Assembly (NCBI RefSeq): GCF_031458395.1
Contig: NZ_JAVDYJ010000001.1
Location: 2,790,001 to 2,854,000 of the forward strand
Source of the DNA: Enteractinococcus fodinae
GTDB taxonomy: Bacteria > Actinomycetota > Actinomycetes > Actinomycetales > Micrococcaceae
DNA: 64,000 bases
Direction: 5' to 3'
In this document: positions 62,331-64,000 of the stretch, piece by piece
How the letters are laid out: each line of letters starts with the position of its first letter
Numbering within the stretch: the stretch's first letter is position 1
The notes under the pieces: generated by a model
What the model saw: only the letters and a program-made list of their open reading frames with translations
What the model was told of the DNA's origin: nothing
Database searches by the model: none
Position numbers and translations under genes: made by a program

Positions 62331-63056
62331 ATGACCTCTTCAGAAAAGAAATTCACGTCGCCTAACGCCTCGGGGGCCACTGGTCCCCAGGCGTTGGCGG
62401 ACGTGTCTTCTCCCGACACCACTGAAATATTCGACCTCGACTCCGAAACACAAACTGGCCAAATTAGGGGCCGGATCGCCCGCGATCAGATCCTGACCGC
62501 AGCCATCGAATGCCTGCTGGCCAACGGCTACGCAGCCACAACCACGATGAAGGTTCAGGAACACGCCGGTGTTTCACGCGGCAAACTACTGCACCATTTC
62601 CCCTCGAAGCGGGAACTTATCACGGCCGCGATACGCCGATTAGCAGCCGATCGTCTCACGACGTCCAGCGCGGACTATTCCAATGCACCGCCGACTACGC
62701 ACGTCAAAGAACGCGTAGCATGGTCCGTCAACGCGTTATGGACCAGCTTCTTTCACCCGAATTTCTGGGCGGCCACAGAAACCTGGATCGCGGCCCGGAC
62801 TGACCCAGAACTGGCAGCCGAATTGCTGAAACACGAACGGGCCGTTTTGCGTCGGGTGCGGGAAAACGCGCATCGACTGTTTGGTGAGCACATCAACGCC
62901 AACCCGCAATTCTCTAGGATGCTCGACGTCATCTTCACCAGTATGCGTGGCATGGCCCTGACCTACACCTTCTCCGGTCGCAATCCTGAAACCGAACCGA
63001 TGATCGCGACCTGGACCTCGACTGCGCTCACCCTGCTGGGAGAAGACGAAGAATAA
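62331..63056 (+). CDS. TetR-family transcriptional regulator
   Basis: A 241-residue regulator with an unusual 45-residue acidic, Ser/Thr-rich N-terminal extension before the helix-turn-helix (about residues 48-97: ILTAAIECLLANGYAATT, VQEHAGVSRGKLLHHFPSK). The start is 6 nt after the SDR stop, so translation is coupled. TetR proteins in such operons usually repress them and are released by an acyl-CoA. The repeat at 61495-61514 is the best candidate operator. Confidence 0.88.
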   Translation: MTSSEKKFTSPNASGATGPQALADVSSPDTTEIFDLDSETQTGQIRGRIARDQILTAAIECLLANGYAATTTMKVQEHAGVSRGKLLHHFPSKRELITAAIRRLAADRLTTSSADYSNAPPTTHVKERVAWSVNALWTSFFHPNFWAATETWIAARTDPELAAELLKHERAVLRRVRENAHRLFGEHINANPQFSRMLDVIFTSMRGMALTYTFSGRNPETEPMIATWTSTALTLLGEDEE

Positions 63057-63124
63057 TCCAGCTGCTTCGGAGAGCGAATCTGCCGGTATGAAGCGACACT
63101 TCAACACGTACTAGGAGCACCAGG

Positions 63125-63907
63125 ATGACTGACTCAAACATGCCCGATTCCGCAGAGGAGCGGGTTTCGTTAGAACAACGCGGCCACGTGCTCATCATCC
63201 GGATGGAGCGGAACCGCAAACGCAATGCGATTGACTCGCTCATGACGCAGAGCCTCGATGCCGCGCTGAACCGGCTCGACGATGATCCTGATCTGCGATG
63301 CGGCGTCCTAGTCGGTGGGGAGCAGGCTTTCTCTGCCGGAACCGACTTGGCCGATGGTCCCGGAGAACCAACAGATCGAGGCGGGCCCTACGGCGTCATC
63401 AGAAGACGACGTCACACCCCGCTCATCGCAGCGGTTGAGGGTATCGCCTATGGCGGCGGCTTTGAGGTGGTCTTGGCCTGTGACATGGTCGCTGCCGCGA
63501 AGTCTGCGCAATTTGGTCTGCCCGAAGTTGCTCGGGGCGTCATCCCGACGTGTGGCGGGCTCTTCCGTCCGTGGCAGAGTCTGCCTCTAACCGTCGCGAA
63601 ACAACTCGTGTTGACCGGTCAGCCGATGAGCGCGCCACGTGCATACGAATTAGGGATCGTCAACGTGCTCGCCGAAGATGGCGATGCTCTTGAAGCGGCC
63701 CTGACCCTCGCGGACCAGGTTTGTCAGAATTCACCGTTCGCTGTGTCAACCAGTCTGTCGGTGATGAATGATGTGTTGGAGGACGAGGAGAAGCTCGGCT
63801 GGTCCAGCACTGAGCAGGCGACAGAAAGGGTGTTGGTCTCGGAAGACCGTCAGGAAGGCGTTGCTGCGTTCCTGGAGAAACGGACACCACAGTGGCTCGG
63901 CCGCTGA
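63125..63907 (+). CDS. Enoyl-CoA hydratase/isomerase (crotonase)
   Basis: A 260-residue crotonase. ATG 63125 follows ACTAGGAGC. Motifs are FSAGTDLADGPGEPTD and AVEGIAYGGGFEVVLACDMV, then FGLPEVARGVIPTCGGLFR with the catalytic Glu, and C-terminal FLEKRTPQWLGR. It resembles EchA proteins of actinobacterial catabolic operons. It lies 68 nt after the TetR gene and ends at a very strong terminator. Confidence 0.92.
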   Translation: MTDSNMPDSAEERVSLEQRGHVLIIRMERNRKRNAIDSLMTQSLDAALNRLDDDPDLRCGVLVGGEQAFSAGTDLADGPGEPTDRGGPYGVIRRRRHTPLIAAVEGIAYGGGFEVVLACDMVAAAKSAQFGLPEVARGVIPTCGGLFRPWQSLPLTVAKQLVLTGQPMSAPRAYELGIVNVLAEDGDALEAALTLADQVCQNSPFAVSTSLSVMNDVLEDEEKLGWSSTEQATERVLVSEDRQEGVAAFLEKRTPQWLGR

Positions 63908-63920
63908 TCACAAGATAACG

Positions 63921-63970
63921 CAGACTGAAGAAGCCGAACCCACGTCCGTGGGTTCGGCTTCTTCAGTCTG
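63921..63970 (+). terminator. Strong hairpin terminator
   Basis: A 23-bp perfect inverted repeat (63921-63943 and 63948-63970) with a GTCC loop follows the crotonase stop by 13 nt. It lacks a long T-run. Confidence 0.85.
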
Positions 63971-64000
63971 AAATGCACCTTCTTGATGCGGGTTCCATGT

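Overview
The window is a 64-kb catabolic island from a high-GC Gram-positive bacterium, most likely an actinobacterium of the Micrococcales. The signs are moderately high GC, frequent GTG and TTG starts, single-chain BC-BCCP-CT carboxylase, heteromeric acyl-CoA dehydrogenase pairs and GlxR/CRP-like operators. The genus assignment is inference. There are about 50 real genes and almost all handle CoA thioesters. By family I count seven AMP-forming acyl-CoA ligases, seven acyl-CoA dehydrogenases (ACADs), six crotonases, two MaoC-type hydratases, six short-chain dehydrogenases (SDRs), one thiolase, one biotin-dependent acyl-CoA carboxylase, three aminoglycoside-phosphotransferase-fold (APH) kinases, three hotdog thioesterases and two FMN monooxygenase/reductase-type proteins. 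I see no rRNA, tRNA, CRISPR array, insertion sequence or phage gene.

Layout. 1-2.4 kb: a 5'-truncated crotonase, a nitroreductase and a crotonase. 2.5-23 kb: alternating short units that mix four of the five TRAP-type solute-binding lipoproteins (2.5, 12.4, 18.3, 21.8 kb) with ligases (13.8, 16.5, 19.7 kb), a thioesterase, a crotonase, an MFS exporter/importer, two SDRs, an alcohol/aldehyde dehydrogenase pair, a HAD protein and a MaoC hydratase. 23.3-31.5 kb: a TetR gene facing a six-gene minus-strand operon (ACAD, APH kinase, SDR, histidine phosphatase, FMN oxidoreductase, CoA ligase), with a quinone-oxidoreductase-type gene just upstream. 31.7-38.8 kb: an NADP-dependent reductase, a two-subunit ACAD operon with an SDR, a MaoC hydratase and a ligase. 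38.9-48.5 kb: a five-gene minus-strand operon (ACAD, APH-DUF fusion, ligase, single-chain acyl-CoA carboxylase, ligase). 48.8-52.1 kb: a thioesterase, a third APH kinase and the fifth solute-binding lipoprotein. 52.4-63.9 kb: a long beta-oxidation operon (thiolase, ACAD, two-subunit ACAD, crotonase, SDR, crotonase, FMN oxidoreductase, thioesterase) divergent from an SDR-TetR-crotonase operon.

How it may work together (inference): the lipoproteins capture organic acids outside the cell, the ligases activate them to CoA esters, and the dehydrogenases, hydratases, kinases, carboxylase and thiolase degrade branched, hydroxylated or cyclic acyl chains. The substrate cannot be read from the sequence.

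The two observations I rate highest are linked. First, five paralogous TRAP solute-binding lipoproteins are present without any DctQ/DctM permease in the window. Second, at least 15 intergenic 16-bp sites resemble the actinobacterial GlxR/CRP consensus TGTGANNTANNTCACA, including one upstream of every lipoprotein gene and most ligase units. This looks like one cAMP-responsive acid-scavenging regulon. A second layer is suggested by a 20-bp inverted repeat near the TetR gene at 62.3 kb that recurs upstream of the MFS gene.
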